Positions 18,141 to 28,300 of a stretch of 42,038 nucleotides of DNA are shown here, piece by piece; position 1 is the first letter of the stretch; every line of letters starts with the position of its first letter. This DNA comes from Chrysochromulina tobinii (Eukaryota > Haptophyta > Prymnesiales > Chrysochromulinaceae). The position numbers and the translations under genes are program-made. A model generated the notes under the pieces. The model did not search any database. It saw only the letters and a list, made by a program, of their open reading frames with translations, and was not told the DNA's origin. The stretch lies in NCBI GenBank assembly GCA_001275005.1, contig JWZX01002188.1:1-42038 (forward strand). Reading direction: 5' to 3'.

Positions 18141-19600
18141 AGGTAGGCCGAGGGAAGCGCGACGACACGCTCGAGGGCATGCAAGGGCACCGTGTACGGA
18201 GGGGACGCGAGCAGGGCGCGGATCGCCGCCTGCCACGTGCCCGTCTGGTAGGCGAGCACGTCCTTGGGGAGCGCATGCACCTGTGGGGAGGCGAGGGCGC
18301 CGTGGTGAGCACGTGCATGCGGGTAAGGCGAGCACGTCCTTGGGGAGTGCACGCACCGCCGGTGGCAGGGCGCCCAAATAAGCGAGCAGCTGCAGCGAGC
18401 GGCTCTCTGCGGCGTGCGGCGCCGAGAGGGGCGGCAGCGGCGGCATCGGCGGCGGCGAGCCGAACTGTGAATTCACACTCGGCATCGGCGGCGGCGAGCC
18501 GGCCGGCGGCGCGATGGCCGCGAGCGCCGTGCTGAGCGCCGCGAGGCTCGGTAGCGGCGGCAGCCGGAGCACCATCCGCGCCGTGCTGAGCACCGTCTCG
18601 GGCAGCTCGAGCTGGGGCGCCGTGGCGGGCGCGGCGGCGGCGCTGGCGGACGAAGGACCGTCGAGGATGACGATGTGCGTAGGCGCCGTCGCGAGCGCCA
18701 GATCGGCGAGCAGATGCTCGCCGAGCCCCGTCACCCAGCCGCACGTGTTGATCACCAACGGTGCCAGCCGGAGCACGTCGGGCGCCGTGCTGAGCGCCCG
18801 CCGCCGTTCCTCCAGCAGGGACTGGACGCAGCGCACGTATGCAACCGGAGCGTCTCCGGGGGTCGACGCGCCGAGGAAGCGAGCCGCGCGCGCCGGGCGC
18901 ACGTGCGTGTGTGGAGGCCCAAGCAGCGGCTCGCTCACGTCGTGCCAGCTCAGCAGGCCAGCTGGCCCCATCTCGGACTGGCCCGGATCGCATTCAAGCC
19001 AGCCGACACAGCCGACACAGCCGGAGCCCGCGCCGCCGGGCTGAGCGCCGTGTTGAGCGCCATGTTGAGCGTCGTGTTGAGCGTCATGTTGAGCGCCGTG
19101 ATGAGCGCCCCACTCGCGCGCCTCGCTCAGCAGGCGATTGACGAGAAGCCGGCCGAAGGACGACTTGCCCGCATTACGGGCGCCACAGAGCAGCACGACC
19201 GCGCCGTGCTGAGCGCCGTGCTGAGCGCCGTGTTGAGCGCCCGCCGCGCCGACGGAGGCGCCCGCCGCGGCGGACGCGGGCGCCCAATACGGCGCCCGCA
19301 CCGGCCGCGACTCCGAGCGTAACGGCTCGTCCTCGGGCGCCGTGCCGGGCGGCGGCACGCTGAGGGACCCTGCTAGCGTCTGGAGCGCCGCGGCCCACGC
19401 CACGGGGACGAGGGCACCCAGTCCACCCAGTCGTCCCTCGGCGCCGGCGCACGGCACCCCCTTGAGCAGACGAATGCCCAGGCGCGCCTCCTCGACGGAG
19501 CCGTTGTTGCCAGCTGCGGAGGCGGCGCGCCCACGTCCCGGAGCGGAGGGTCTCGGATCGTCGATCGGATCGTCGAGGTCATCCTCGCCGTCCTCGCCGT

Positions 19601-19634
<34 letters not shown>

Positions 19635-19958
19635 ATCCTCCAGCTCCTTTGCTTGCCGCTTTCGCTTACCAGAGTTATGTGCGGTAGCCGCCTCGAACCC
19701 TATGGACTCTGAGAGGCTGCGCAGGAGCACGCGAGCTCCGCAGCTGATTGCCGACGGCGTCTGCAGCACCGCGGTCAAGCCGCCGGCGGGAGAGTGCAAC
19801 GTGAACCAATGCTCGTCCTCGTCGTCGCTCGCGGGTGCGAAGTCATAGCCGAGGATGCGGATGCGCCCCGACAGCACCCGAATGGCCACGTGGCCCACGA
19901 GTGGAGTTGCCTCCAGCGGGTGCACGGTCATCTCCTGGATCTGCGACGTCGCGGCCAT
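17479..19958 (-). CDS. NOL9/GRC3: Polynucleotide 5'-hydroxyl-kinase NOL9/GRC3, three exons
   Basis: Exons in transcript order: 19958-18357, 18280-17732, 17643-17479, all joined in phase 0, giving about 771 residues. The frame also allows an earlier Met at 20015. GRC3/NOL9 phosphorylates RNA 5'-OH ends during ITS2 processing of rRNA in the nucleolus. Visible landmarks are Walker A GARNAGKSSFGRLL, then WLECDPGQSEMGPAGLLSW, LGPPHTHVRPARAARFLG, VINTCGWVTGLGEHLLADLA, and in the last exons CVGLGLVRSVDVPNGLIFLS, then VRVLVRAALEVPLALFQ and ERMKSRNNIGR. The spliced C-terminus fits the family far better than read-through, which supports both introns. Oddities are an Ala-Gln-His repeat insert on both sides of Walker A, an acidic Gly/Glu/Asp tract and a 13-Gly run. 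Confidence 0.9.
17644..17731 (-). other. Intron 2 of NOL9/GRC3 (88 nt, GT-AG)
   Basis: Read on the minus strand it starts GTGCGCTGCGCGCC and ends GATTGCCTCCCTCATCAG. The next exon starts GTGCGCGCCGCGCTCGAGGT, so the first ~27 nt of the intron are a diverged copy of it (one 5-nt indel, about two substitutions). The last 18 nt are the same as those of intron 4 in the p25-alpha gene. Confidence 0.85.
18281..18356 (-). other. Intron 1 of NOL9/GRC3 (76 nt, GT-AG)
   Basis: On the minus strand the intron starts GTGCGTGCACTCCCCAAGGA and ends CGCCTCCCCACAG. The first ~31 nt repeat the start of the following exon with two changes; translated, both read V(R/H)ALPKDVLA. Splicing joins LPPA to VHALPKDVLAYQTGTWQ in phase 0. 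Confidence 0.85.
19042..19111 (-). repeat. 12-bp coding repeats (AQH-G/D) in NOL9/GRC3
   Basis: About six 12-bp units of TGAGCGCCGTGT type (plus strand) encode a Gly/Asp-Ala-Gln-His array. A shorter array of the same unit lies at 19206-19243 on the other side of the Walker A codons. Confidence 0.85.
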
Positions 19959-20103
19959 TCTCCCTCGTGGACGGCCCACGTCGTCGCAATTCCCTCGGTT
20001 CGATGACGTGAACAATCAGAGCTTGCTCAAGTCGACTCTCCGCTTCAAGAAAGAAGTTTCATTCAACGCGCGAAGCCGAGCGCCCAGGGAAGGCTGAAAA
20101 AGA
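19959..20103. promoter_or_regulatory. Divergent promoter, NOL9/GRC3 and wall-protein genes
   Basis: The two start codons are 145 bp apart (88 bp if the earlier NOL9 Met is used). The right half is AT-richer. No defined element was identified. Confidence 0.3.
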
Positions 20104-23073
20104 ATGGCTGCAAGCCTGGGGCGCGTGCTGGCAGCCGCTTGCCTCCTGACGGCAGCCAACGGACAGGCGATTGGTCAACCGAGCCCACCTTCGTGGCCCG
20201 AAGTATCTTCGGGCGATTCATCGTCGGGCGACGCATCTTCAGGTGACGCATCTTCGGGCGACGCCTCAGGAGACGCATCATCTGGTGACATGTTTTGGAC
20301 TGATCCATCCCCATCACCGTCACCCGGCACATCCGCATCGCCATCACCCGATCCATCGCCACATTCACCTCTGCCGCCGACAGTGCCGCCACCGCCCTCG
20401 CCGCCGCCGCCTTCGCCCTCACCACCTCCTCCCGCCCAACCACCGCCTCCACCGCCACCGCCCTCGCCGCCGCCGCCTTCGCCCTCACCACCTCCTCCCG
20501 CCCAACCACCGCCTCCACCGCCACCACCCTCGCCGCCACCGCCCTCGCCCTCACCACCTCCTCCCGCCCCACCGCCGCCTCCACCGCCGCCGCCTTTTCC
20601 GCCAAGGCTGCCGCCGCCGTCGCCGCCGCCGCCCCGATCCCCGCCTGGCGGCTGCACCGACTCCCGCGCGCTCAACTACCGCGTCTTCGCCGTGGTGGAT
20701 GATGGCACCTGCGTGGGCATCGGTGGCTGCACGGACTCACGCATGGATGCATATGAGCCCGCGGCCACGCACGAGGACGGCTCGTGCCCACCTATCATTC
20801 TAGGCTGTGCGCACTCCACCGCAGAGAACTATCGCTCGCTAGTGACCATCGACGACGGGACCTGCCAGTACACCGGCTGCCTTGACTCCCGCGCTCTCAA
20901 CTTCAACCCGTCGGCCACGTCGAACGCGCCGTGCACGTACCCGGTGCCTGGCTGCATGAACTCCGAAGCCGACAGCTACCACCCAGGCGCCAATGTGCAC
21001 GTGGCTAGCCAGTGCACGTACCTGGGCTGCACCGACGGTCAGGCGCTCAACTTCGAACCAAACGCCACCACGAACGATGGCTCGTGCACGGCGGTTTTCG
21101 CGGGCTGCACGAACCCAAGCGCGTCCAATTACGCAAACGTCGGGTACAACCGTGATTGCGGCTGCTGCCGCTTGCCAGGCTGCGCCGACTCGGCGTCGCC
21201 CAACTACAATGCGAACGCCGCCTTTCACGTCGCCAGCATGTGCGCTGCCGGACGTCGGCAGCTGCATGCATCGGGTAACGCGAGCTGCCTGGACCCGGGA
21301 TCGCTCAACTACGACAGTTTGGGCGCAACCCACATGAATGCGGTCTGCTCGTTCCCTATCTTTGGCTGCACCGAGTCGACGAACCTATACTATGTCGCGG
21401 GCGCCAACACGCACAACCAGTCCATGTGCGCGCCGCCGACCATCTACGGCTGCCTCGCGCCGACGGCGCTCAACTACCAGATGAACGCGACCATCCAACG
21501 CGAGGGCGATTGCGTGTACGCCTTCCCCGGCTGCATGGACCCGACGGCTTACAACTACGGCAGCGAGGCCAATGTGCCCAACGGGCTCTGCACGTACCCT
21601 GTGCTCGGATGCACGATCCCGATCGCGGCCAACTACAATGCATCGGCCACCGCGAGCGATGGCTCGTGCACTTTCCACGTGGTGGGCTGCACGAACACCA
21701 CGGCGCGAAACTACGTGCAGGACGCAACGGTGTCCAGCGAGCAGGCGGTCTCGCTCTCGATGACCCAATTCACGTTGGCGCAGTTGCAGACGGCAGTCTG
21801 CGTCTACGACACGCCTGGGTGCACCGCGCCCGCGGCGGTCAATTACAACTCTCTCGCTACGCTCGACGACGGCTCATGCTTCATGTATTCGCCGCCACCC
21901 TACCCGCCACCGCCCAAAGCACCGCCGTCGCCGCCCCTGTACCCGCCGAATGCGCCGCCTCCGCCGCCCCCTAAGCCACCCTCGCTGCCGCCGTCTCCGC
22001 CTTCTCCAAAGGCACCGCCGCCGCCTCCAACAAGGCCAACCTCGCCGCCACCGAGGCCATCCTCGCCACCACCGACTCCGCCCTCGATGCCTCCGTCGCT
22101 GCGGCCGCCGCCGCCATCTGCGCAGCCGATCGCCGCCTCCGTCACGATGGCGGTCGTCGTGGCCAGCAGCGTGTCCAACTTCACGTCGACGATCCGTATC
22201 GAGCTGCGCACCGCCGTCGCGACAGAGTCGAGCGTGGCCGTGAGTGCTGTCACGCTCGAGGTGACACCCTTGGTCAATGGTGCGGCGAGCGGGCGCCGGA
22301 AGCTTCAAAGCAGCACAGTCGAGCTTACCTTCACGATAGCCGTCACGTCGGCGGCGGCGGCGGCGACGACAGTCGACGCGCTCGCAAGGCGCCTTGCGAA
22401 CGCGACGACGGCAAGTGCGTTCCTTACGACTAGCTCCTACACGGCCACCGTCATCACGATCGCCAGAGTGCCCACCGCGGCCTACCCGCCGCCACCACCG
22501 CTCGCAGGTCGGTGCCTGGAGACGTGCACCCTCTCGGTTCACTACGCCTCGGATGGCGTCTGCGACGATGGCGGCCCCGGAGCCGAGTTTTCTGGCTGTT
22601 CTCTCGGCATGGACTGCACGGACTGCGGCGTTCGGGTGATATTCAGTTCTCCGCCTCAGGCGGACCCGAACGACGGGAGTAGCGCCAGCCTGATGGACCG
22701 TTTCGGTACCATCATCGGGGCGGCCGTCGGCGGAATTGCTGCGCTCGTCATCATACTCTTCGTGCTGGGCGTCACCTGCCGGGCGAGATGTCAAGGGAGC
22801 GAGGATAACGACGCCACCCTCTCGCAAGCACAATGGATGAAAGATGCAGAAGTGCAGCTCAAAGTGCACAAAATCTCTGCTCTGCCAGCTGGTCCTTCTC
22901 CGCAGAAAGAGTCACCTCCATCACGGCCAGCTCGACCTCCTCCGATACATCCTCCACCTACTCGCACAGGCGGAGGCGCTGACTTTGATCCTGAGCTGGT
23001 TCAGGACCAGCGACTGGTACCTGCGATAAACATAATCTCAGAGAATGGACCGCGGAGATTGGTGTTTTTGTGA
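20104..23073 (+). CDS. Pro-rich, Cys-repeat type I surface protein
   Basis: The 989-residue product starts with a signal peptide (MAASLGRVLAAACLLTAANG), then Ser-Gly-Asp repeats and a Ser/Pro-Pro tract (about 66-179) of the hydroxyproline-rich glycoprotein kind. Residues about 180-597 hold 15 repeats of the form GC(T/M)D..A.NY..(A/S)T..DGSC.Y. A second Pro-rich linker follows, then a Val/Thr/Ala-rich domain (676-792), and a Cys cluster SDGVCDDGGPGAEFSGC..GMDCTDCG near 815-845. One membrane helix, IIGAAVGGIAALVIILFVLG, lies near 870-890, followed by a ~100-residue Pro-rich cytoplasmic tail. A cell-wall, scale or adhesion role is inferred. Two dibasic sites, GRRQL and GRRKL, lie in the ectodomain and could be cleaved. 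No close named relative was recognised. Confidence 0.88.
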   Translation: MAASLGRVLAAACLLTAANGQAIGQPSPPSWPEVSSGDSSSGDASSGDASSGDASGDASSGDMFWTDPSPSPSPGTSASPSPDPSPHSPLPPTVPPPPSPPPPSPSPPPPAQPPPPPPPPSPPPPSPSPPPPAQPPPPPPPPSPPPPSPSPPPPAPPPPPPPPPFPPRLPPPSPPPPRSPPGGCTDSRALNYRVFAVVDDGTCVGIGGCTDSRMDAYEPAATHEDGSCPPIILGCAHSTAENYRSLVTIDDGTCQYTGCLDSRALNFNPSATSNAPCTYPVPGCMNSEADSYHPGANVHVASQCTYLGCTDGQALNFEPNATTNDGSCTAVFAGCTNPSASNYANVGYNRDCGCCRLPGCADSASPNYNANAAFHVASMCAAGRRQLHASGNASCLDPGSLNYDSLGATHMNAVCSFPIFGCTESTNLYYVAGANTHNQSMCAPPTIYGCLAPTALNYQMNATIQREGDCVYAFPGCMDPTAYNYGSEANVPNGLCTYPVLGCTIPIAANYNASATASDGSCTFHVVGCTNTTARNYVQDATVSSEQAVSLSMTQFTLAQLQTAVCVYDTPGCTAPAAVNYNSLATLDDGSCFMYSPPPYPPPPKAPPSPPLYPPNAPPPPPPKPPSLPPSPPSPKAPPPPPTRPTSPPPRPSSPPPTPPSMPPSLRPPPPSAQPIAASVTMAVVVASSVSNFTSTIRIELRTAVATESSVAVSAVTLEVTPLVNGAASGRRKLQSSTVELTFTIAVTSAAAAATTVDALARRLANATTASAFLTTSSYTATVITIARVPTAAYPPPPPLAGRCLETCTLSVHYASDGVCDDGGPGAEFSGCSLGMDCTDCGVRVIFSSPPQADPNDGSSASLMDRFGTIIGAAVGGIAALVIILFVLGVTCRARCQGSEDNDATLSQAQWMKDAEVQLKVHKISALPAGPSPQKESPPSRPARPPPIHPPPTRTGGGADFDPELVQDQRLVPAINIISENGPRRLVFL

Positions 23074-23361
23074 GTTGCTCCCGGACCCGGTAGAGGGTCC
23101 GGCGCGTTCGCAGCCAATGGTGATAATTCGACACCCAAGACACCGGACCGGCGTATGCAGTGGACAGGGCGACTGGCCCTCTGCCGTTTCACACAGAGCG
23201 TCGGTATCGGTGTGAAAATGTAAAATCACAGCGCTGGGGAACCGTGACGAAACTGACAGCTGAATGTGAAGTCGTTCACCAGAGCGTTCAAAAGCCTCCA
23301 CGCTTGCTTGCCCTCGCAGCTGCCTCCGCGTCATCCTCACTCATAAGTTTGCTGGTCAAGC

Positions 23362-24726
23362 ATGGCTTTGAAGCATACATTTACAGTGGGCTCACCGCTG
23401 TCAACACCACGCACTCCGGAGCGGCGCCTACTCCTCACAGTGAGCTCACCGCGCGACAGCGGCGTGCGTCAGACAGTGCGAGGGGCGGCGAATGAACTGA
23501 TGGCCGCGCTGCGCAAGACGACGGCCATGGTCGACACGTCGACGCTGACTGTTGATGAGATGCTTCAGCTGGGCGCGCGTGCCATCCTCGGCTTGCACGA
23601 GGAGCTGGCTCAGCAGCGCATGGATGCTGAACAGCTACGCGAGGAGGTCAATGCGGCCTATCGAGCGTCAGCTGCCACTCAAGCTCGAGACGCCCTGTCT
23701 GCGCGCCATGCAGTCGAGGAGTCGGAGGCGCGCGCGGCTGCGGTACGAGAGGCGACCCAGGCCCGCGAGCGCGAAGCCCTGAGCACCGTGCAACAGTTGA
23801 GGCACGCGCTTGAGCGGAGCGAGCGGGATCAACAGGAGATGCTTCGAGCCGTCGATCGAACGGCCGCGCACGCACGGCTGATGGAGCAGAAGTTCGACAA
23901 GGCGCGCGCGGCCGCCGCACGCATCCTGAAGGCGCTCCCTCCGTCGGCGGCCGAGGCGGCGCGCGAGGCAGAGCAGCTCTCGAAGGTTGCTGCAGGTGAG
24001 CAGATGCATGAGCCGGAGGACGTTGACGTGATGCTCGCGCGCGCCCTCGAGAGGGCGATGCGCCTCGCGGAGAAGACCGTGGCGTCGACGGCCGAGGCGG
24101 CCATCCTTCGATCCGAGACGGAGGCCGAGCGCGCACGCTACGCGAGCGGCCGGCAGCGCGAGAAGCTGCTGGTCGAGCAGCTCCAGCTAGCTGACTCTGA
24201 GAGGCAGGCCCTGCGGCTCGAGTGCATCGAGGCACATGCGGCGCGGGAGGCGGCGGATCAGACAGCGGAGGAGGCAACGAGGCGCTTCCAGGAGATGCTG
24301 GTGATGCAGCGGAACGGCTCGCTTCCTCCGCGACCGCGCTCGCCGCTGCTGCGCCCCCCGAGCCCCCCGAGCTTGCGTGATGTGGGGACCTCGATTGGCT
24401 CAATGTCCTCTTCGCCGCGCTGGGGCGTCGCAGACGCGATCGCCTCCTTGAATGCGCCGCGGACGCCGGCATCGTCACCTCGGAGCTTTGCGGCCGGTGC
24501 CCCGCAGGCAGGCACCTCACTCTTGCTCCCGCAACCGATGCGCACGTCCCCTGGGGCAGGGCACGCTTCATCGACGTGTTCACAGCTCGTGCCGGCCACG
24601 CCCTTGTTCCTGACGGGCAGTACGCAGCTGCCTGGGACGGACGCGGCCGCGGACGCGCTGAGCACTCTCGAGCGGGCGGTGCTCGAGACGGCCAAGTTCA
24701 CAGCGCTGCTTGGGCGCGGCACATGA
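23362..24726 (+). CDS. Coiled-coil protein, unrecognised
   Basis: The 454-residue product has a Ser/Thr/Pro/Arg N-terminus (about 1-40), a long Ala/Glu/Arg/Gln coiled coil (about 45-320; for example LGLHEELAQQRMDAEQLREE), and a Ser/Pro-rich C-terminal third (RPRSPLLRPPSPPSLRDVGT). It ends in a short predicted helix LERAVLETAKFTALL. No domain is recognisable. The start is the first ATG of the frame, 288 bp after the wall-protein gene. Composition matches the coiled-coil exons of the p25-alpha gene and of the gene at 31856, so a structural or cytoskeletal role is possible but not shown. Confidence 0.72.
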   Translation: MALKHTFTVGSPLSTPRTPERRLLLTVSSPRDSGVRQTVRGAANELMAALRKTTAMVDTSTLTVDEMLQLGARAILGLHEELAQQRMDAEQLREEVNAAYRASAATQARDALSARHAVEESEARAAAVREATQAREREALSTVQQLRHALERSERDQQEMLRAVDRTAAHARLMEQKFDKARAAAARILKALPPSAAEAAREAEQLSKVAAGEQMHEPEDVDVMLARALERAMRLAEKTVASTAEAAILRSETEAERARYASGRQREKLLVEQLQLADSERQALRLECIEAHAAREAADQTAEEATRRFQEMLVMQRNGSLPPRPRSPLLRPPSPPSLRDVGTSIGSMSSSPRWGVADAIASLNAPRTPASSPRSFAAGAPQAGTSLLLPQPMRTSPGAGHASSTCSQLVPATPLFLTGSTQLPGTDAAADALSTLERAVLETAKFTALLGRGT

Positions 24727-25305
24727 TCCTAGGCACCGGGGCGCTGGTTCTTTCTGGCGCTGGCGTGCCGCCCCGAGATCGCCGAGGTGAGGCCCCAGAG
24801 ATCACCACTTGAATCCTTATTGCAGTTATTCACGCAGTCGATTCACGCAGTAGTACAGTTATGTACGTTATGTAGTTTGTAGCCCTAGTTGCGTGTAGCC
24901 TGTCGGGTCCGGGTTTTGGATGACGCGCCGAACGAATTGGAATTCGGTCTCGTCGTCGATCGCGCGCGGGTGAGCCTTTGACGTAGGGCCTTTTTCAGCC
25001 CGTGGCGAGTGGCGTGGATTCGAGTAGTTCAAATTCTATTAATATTCATCGCCGAGATCGCGTTACTTATTATACCGCCTACAGTTCTGAGTTCACGCCT
25101 ACACGGCCCCGAAGAGCCTGAACACGCATCTCGGTATACGATACGTAATCGCAAATCGGACACGTCCTCGGATTGAATATGTAAAGTACAGCTGTTGAGC
25201 TACAAGGAACAAGCTCTTCGCAAACTTCGATCGCAAACTTCGGCCGCAGGCGCGAAATCGCGGCCGTTACGTCGGCACCATTCACGGCCGTCCCGTCGGC
25301 ACCGT
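24727..25305. other. Convergent intergenic region, no gene seen
   Basis: The coiled-coil gene (plus) and the kinesin-like gene (minus) end facing each other across 579 bp of relatively AT-rich DNA. Small direct repeats (ATTCACGCAGT twice near 24829-24850) and GGCCGT runs occur. No tRNA, snRNA or protein gene was recognised. Confidence 0.5.
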
Positions 25306-28300
25306 TCACTTCTTCCCGGCGATCGAGTACAGCATCTGCCACTCAGCCAGTTGCTCGGCCCTCTGGGCCTCCGAGAGCGGAACGAGCGATGGCGGCGAGC
25401 CGGCGCCCGGTCGGAGCGGCGGGGACACGGCAGGCGCGCGTGACGGCGGCGACACGGCAGCTGCACGCGGAGGCGGCCCGGGCGGGAGGGGCGGCCGTAC
25501 CCCCGAACGGATCTCTACGATCCCGGGAGGGCTCGGGTGGCGCTCTGCCTCCTCGGTGAGGAGTCGCTCGAGCGCCGCAGCCTTCTTGCGCAGCTCGCGC
25601 AGCTCGGAGATCTCCGGGGTGATTGCCATCTCGGGATCCGGGGTCGGCGCCCGCCCTCCGACCGTCACGTGTCTCAGAGCCGGCGGCAGCGGCGGCAGCG
25701 GCGGCGGCCGCGTAGGAAGCTGCTGTGGTGCCGGCGCCGCCGCCGCAGCGACATAGGCCCCCAACGGCCGATCGACAGGCTCGACGTGATCATGATTGCC
25801 AAACCAATTCGAGTCCTCGTACTGATCGTACGAGCCCGCGCCGCCACCGCCACCGTCATCGGCACCGCCATCGACATTGCCACCGCCATTGCCATCGCCT
25901 CCGCCGCCGCCTTGCCGCGGCTCAGACAACGCGCCGTACTCGGCATATCGCGCGTCGGAAGCTGGGGCCGACGGCGGCAGCGAGGACGGCGGCAGGCGCG
26001 CCTGGCGCGGGTCGCGGTGCGCGTCGCCTTGCACCACGCTCCGCCAGCGCTCGAGACGGCGCTCGTACTCGTCAGGACGATCGCCATAGGTGGCCACCGT
26101 CGGCACACTTGGAATCTCGTACCCACCCTCGGCGTAGTAACTGCCTTCGGGTTGGTAGTAACTGCCTTCGGGTTGGTAGCCCGCTCCCCCGCCGTACTGG
26201 TCGCCGTACTGGCCGCCGTACTGGTCGCCGTACTGGTCGCCGCTTTGGTCGCCGTAATCCTGGTCGCCGTACTGGTCGCCGTATTGCTGGTCGCCGTACT
26301 GGTCGCCGTATTGGTCGCCGTATTGGTCGCCGTATTGGTCACCGTACTGGTCGCCGTGCTGGCCACCGTACTGGCCGCCGTCCTGGTCCGCCTGGTCATC
26401 TTGGTCGAACTCGGTCGGCGCTTCCACAAGCGCCGTCACGGCGCTTGGGAGCTCGGGCGCGGGCGGAAGGAGCGGCTGCACGCTCGGCGCGACGCGCGTG
26501 GTGCTCGATCGCAGCATCACCGCAAGGCGCAGCGCCGCGAGCGTCGCCGGCAGCTCGGCGTCGCCCACGTTGCAGCAAGCAACCGCGGCCGTAGTGCACT
26601 CGCCGAGCAAGCACGGCGCGAGCAGCCGCGTGACTGGATGGCGACGGAAGGTGGGACCGAGGGCAGAGGGAGGCTCACCCCGCGCCTGCGACGCCAGCAG
26701 CGCCTCAGTACACTCCATGAGCGCTGCGTGCGCTGGACCGAGGAGCAGGCGGCCCGACTCCGCCGCCACGCCCGCACCGTGGCTGGGCAGAGGCGCGCCG
26801 CGGCCGGGGCTGGCGCCGCGGCGGGGGCTGCCTCGCCGTTGGGCGGAGGATGGAGGGGGGGCGCGGCTGGAGGTGCCCGGGACGGCGCCTCCAGATTCGG
26901 CCGCCACGTCGACGATGGTCAGGCACGGGTCGGTAGCACTCGGCGCGTCGCGTGAGCTGCGCTTGAGAGCCTTTGAGCGCAGGTACAGGGTGAAGAAGGC
27001 TGTGCCGGCCGACGCGTGCAGATTCGCCGGGCCCGCGAGGCGCGCACGTCGCCGGCTGCCGAGCGCGAGCAGTGCGAGCACTTGGTCGTGCCGCTCGACC
27101 ACGTGGCGGGACACTCCCTTGATGTGCGGGCCGGCGGCGGCGGTCTCGCGGATGCGCAACGGCGGCGGCGCCGCCCCGCGACCGCTCGCGCCGCCGGTGC
27201 GCCGCGCGCCGTGTTGGGCACGCCCGCCCGTGCGCGCCGTCGTGGGCGCATCCGCGGCGCGCAGCAGGTCGACGATCAGCTCCCCGCGCACTTCGTACCA
27301 CGTGACGCTGAGCTCCAGCGGCCCGGCCGCGCCGACCGACTCCCCGAGCGCCTCGAAAATCTCGCGCGAAGCTCGAGGCGCGGCGCCCCACGCATCGTCG
27401 CCGCGCTCGCCGCTGTACGCGAGCGCCTCGAGCGCCGCAGGGCTCCCGAAGGCGGTGTGCGACTTGCCCGCGGCCGATGGGCCGACGAAGAGGACCGCAC
27501 AGCGCCGGCCGGCGAGCAGTCGCGGCACGAGGTGCGCGACGCCGTAGCTGTACGCCACAGATTGCGTCGCGCCCTCCTCGAGTACTGCGTCGAGCTGATA
27601 CATCGCCGGGGCTGGCGCCGCGAACCGAGCCTGCCACCCGGATCGCGCCGTTCGCGCAGGTGAGCCGAGCGGAGCGACGGCCGAGCGGCGCGCGCTCGGG
27701 GTGCAGCCGCACGACGACCTGGATGGGCTGCGTCATCAGCGTGTGCGCGGCCGGCCGCGCGGGGGTGCTCAGCACGGCGCTCGAGATCGAGGCGAGATGG
27801 CCTTCGGTGAGGGATTCGGTCACGGCGACGGAGGCGGCGTCCATCCAAACCTCGACCGTCTCGGTGGCCGCGCTCGAGACGGCGCGAATCGAGCCCCCGA
27901 TCGAGCCGAGCGCCGTGCTGAGCATGGGCGCCAACAGGGAGCTCACAGAGCTCACGGCGTCACCCACGCCGGCCCCGACGCCCGCGACCATCCCGGCCCC
28001 GACGCCCGCGACGACGCCCGCGACCAGCGCGCCAGAGACTTCTCGCGAGCCGCCCCCGACGAGCGCCCGCGACGGCGCTGGGAAGGCCGCGAGGTGTGCT
28101 TGCACCTGCGCCTGCATCCGCGCTGCCGGCGAGTGCCTGCTGGCGGTCGCGGGAGAAGCGGTGGGAAGCACCCGGGGGCCCGACGTGGGAGCGGAGCTCA
28201 CGTGCGAAGGGCGCGGTGGCGGCGACGGCGGCGCGCGAGATGGTGGCTGCTGTGGTCGTGAGTGTGGCTGCTGCGGTCGTGAAGGCGGCGGCTGCGAGGG

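Noticed and set aside
24960-25060. A possible tRNA (TTCGAGTAGTTCAAATTC resembles a T-arm)
   Set aside because: No matching acceptor stem or anticodon arm could be folded around it on either strand.
25537-26955. Long plus-strand open frame rich in Val/Ala/Leu
   Set aside because: It is the antisense of the kinesin-like tail; the hydrophobic VAVLVAVL run is just the YGDQ repeat read backwards.
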